Shown here one piece after another: positions 62,950-64,000 of a DNA stretch of 64,000 bases. The position numbers and the translations under genes were made by a program. The notes beneath the pieces were generated by a model. The model saw only the letters and a list, made by a program, of their open reading frames with translations, searched no databases and was not told the origin of the DNA. Location of the stretch: contig FQWG01000003.1 in assembly GCA_900129595.1 (NCBI GenBank), positions 186,001-250,000 on the forward strand, written 5' to 3'. This DNA is from Flavobacterium frigidimaris. GTDB lineage: Bacteria > Bacteroidota > Bacteroidia > Flavobacteriales > Flavobacteriaceae. Every line of letters starts with the position of its first letter. Position 1 is the stretch's first letter.

Positions 62950-63085
62950 AAAGTTTGTCATTTCGATAGAAAAAGGCCCGAGCGATAGCGAACAGACAGA
63001 GTAAATCACACAAGAAAACCGATAAAGATTGGGCTATAGTTACGGAATTACTTGTGGAGATTCCTCGTTCCTCGGAATGACAAGA
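62950..63085. repeat. GTCATTTCGA-family inverted repeat
   Basis: TTTGTCATTTCGA at about 62956 faces TCGGAATGACAAG at about 63073-63085, with a GCCCGAGCGATAGCGAAC segment between. It belongs to the family seen at 11143 and 61504. Confidence 0.6.
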
Positions 63086-63111
63086 TTGCGGATAAACAAA
63101 TGTGTATTCAT

Positions 63112-63143
63112 AAAAAAAGGAAATCTTTCGATTTCCTTTTTTT
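63112..63143. terminator. Bidirectional hairpin terminator
   Basis: A perfect 14-bp stem (63112-63125 with 63130-63143), a TTTC loop, and A/T runs on both sides. It serves the leftward lipoprotein gene. Confidence 0.88.
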
Positions 63144-63152
63144 ATTATGTGT

Positions 63153-63668
63153 TTAATTTAAATTCTTTACTTTACTATCATCAATATTATATTTCTTAAT
63201 TACAGCATTGTAATCTGAATAATCTTCTTTATTAATAGATTTTCCTGAAAATGCAGTATCACCAGGAACAATAACAATTCTAAAAGTCTGATTATCTAAA
63301 TAATCCGGAGTCAATTCCAAATCATAATTACCCTCAGCATATATTATAAAATGTTCGTTACTAAATTCAAAATCATAGCTTAATCTTCCTTGCGAAAGAT
63401 ATATAATTTTGGGTATTTGTTCCCAAATTGGAGCATTAGTTGAAGTGATCGTGCCAATTTTTCTATAAATTAAAATAACATCATTCTTATAAATTGCAGG
63501 ATTTAGCGCTCTATTAATATTAAATCCATCTTGAGCATTATAATCAAAATTAACGTTGTTAAGCTGAAAAACTTCACTAATTGTATCATAATCTACATCA
63601 TCATCATTTGAGCATCCCGAAAATGCGAACAGTCCAACGACTGCGAAAAGTGTAAGTATCTTTTTCAT
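63153..63668 (-). CDS. Hypothetical lipoprotein
   Basis: 171 residues with a lipoprotein signal (FSGC, Cys19) followed by SNDDD, an acidic stretch of the kind that sends Bacteroidota lipoproteins to the outside of the outer membrane. The mature part is beta-rich (NNVNFDYNAQDGFNINR, VILIYRKIG, SYDFEFSNEHFIIYAEGNYDLEL). The C-terminus ends VIKKYNIDDSKVKNLN. I recognise no named family. Single leftward gene. Confidence 0.75.
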   Translation of the reverse strand: MKKILTLFAVVGLFAFSGCSNDDDVDYDTISEVFQLNNVNFDYNAQDGFNINRALNPAIYKNDVILIYRKIGTITSTNAPIWEQIPKIIYLSQGRLSYDFEFSNEHFIIYAEGNYDLELTPDYLDNQTFRIVIVPGDTAFSGKSINKEDYSDYNAVIKKYNIDDSKVKNLN

Positions 63669-63773
63669 GGTATTTGTGGTATTAATTGTTTTTAGAATAC
63701 ATTATATATATAAAGATATTCCAAAAATCAAACCAAAAAAAGAATTTTGCTAAATTCTTATTAGAATTTTCTT

Positions 63774-64000
63774 TTATTTTTTTGCAACCTGCTGATTTTT
63801 AAGCAATATTTTATTGAAAAACAATACATGATACGGCAATGAATTCTCCCAATAATCCCAGGTATGTGCTCCGGGACGTTCAGTATAATCGTGATCTACT
63901 TTGTTATAAACCAATCTTCGGTGTAGTTCTCTGTTGGGTTCTATCAAAAAATCATCAACGCCACAATCTATAATCAATGGTAGTTTATTGGCTTTTAGCT
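63774..64000 (-). CDS. Alpha/beta-hydrolase (esterase D-like), 3' fragment
   Basis: C-terminal part (about 75 codons) of a leftward gene that runs off the right edge. The frame is open to the window end; an apparent TTG start inside is not the true start. The visible DCGVDDFLIEPNRELHRRL contains the acid residue and ERPGAHTWDYWENSL the catalytic His of esterase-D/PF00756-type serine hydrolases, such as S-formylglutathione hydrolase-like, feruloyl or Fes-like esterases. The nucleophile serine lies outside the window, so substrate cannot be inferred. Confidence 0.75.
   Translation of the reverse strand, partial: LKANKLPLIIDCGVDDFLIEPNRELHRRLVYNKVDHDYTERPGAHTWDYWENSLPYHVLFFNKILLKNQQVAKK

Overview
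The window looks like a chromosomal segment of a flavobacterium, most likely the genus Flavobacterium (Bacteroidota). Evidence: AT-rich DNA, a SusC/SusD pair, the gliding-motility lipoprotein gene gldI, many signal-peptidase-II lipoproteins, long Bacteroidota-type PurM, a type III glutamine synthetase, and promoters of the Bacteroidota form TTTG-N17-TAnnTTTG (perfect upstream of csgA). No rRNA, tRNA, CRISPR, prophage or insertion-sequence gene was seen.

Layout. 1-154: 5' end of a leftward gene resembling CBM9-like sugar-binding proteins. 550-20365: a rightward polysaccharide/glycoconjugate utilisation locus: SusC, SusD, an aryl-sulfate sulfotransferase-family lipoprotein, a TsdA-like dihaem cytochrome lipoprotein, a GH123-like/DUF6067 hydrolase, a DUF5107-TPR protein, an M1 peptidase, a GH109-type hydrolase and a GH35 beta-galactosidase. 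The activities suggest mucin-type or other GalNAc/Gal glycopeptides (inference). A paired 14-bp palindrome brackets the susC promoter. 20381-26468 (leftward): OsmC protein, two LysM proteins, guaA. 26692-33664: lipoprotein, PoxB-type pyruvate oxidase, MFS transporter, secreted protein, a CbpA/CbpM chaperone pair, RidA. 33805-39244: a CLC antiporter with fluoride-type signatures, then a DHH phosphoesterase-gldI-two cyclophilin/FKBP fusion operon. 39454-45133: EamA transporter, DoxX, aquaporin Z, GlsB-like protein, sterol-desaturase-like hydroxylase, DUF2805, M61 peptidase. 45275-51728: small conserved genes, GH92 alpha-mannosidase, acetyltransferase, purM.

51894-57404 (leftward) is a curli-type functional amyloid operon: major curlin, minor curlin, a CsgH-like/CsgE gene interrupted at a run of ten A, CsgF, CsgG with an extra C-terminal barrel-like domain, and a lipoprotein with a beta-propeller. 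The CsgE interruption sits exactly on an A-AAA-AAG slippery heptamer, and a -1 shift restores the CsgE frame. It may be a programmed or phase-variable switch, or a sequence error. 57800-61433 carries divergent glutamine synthetases of type III and type II. A TerC-family transporter, a lipoprotein and the 3' end of an esterase close the window.

Intergenic regions are unusually rich in dispersed inverted repeats of at least four families (GCCACAGATT/GCCACGAATT, AAAGGTTC, GTCATTTCGA, AACACATAG), one of them with another palindrome nested in its arm.
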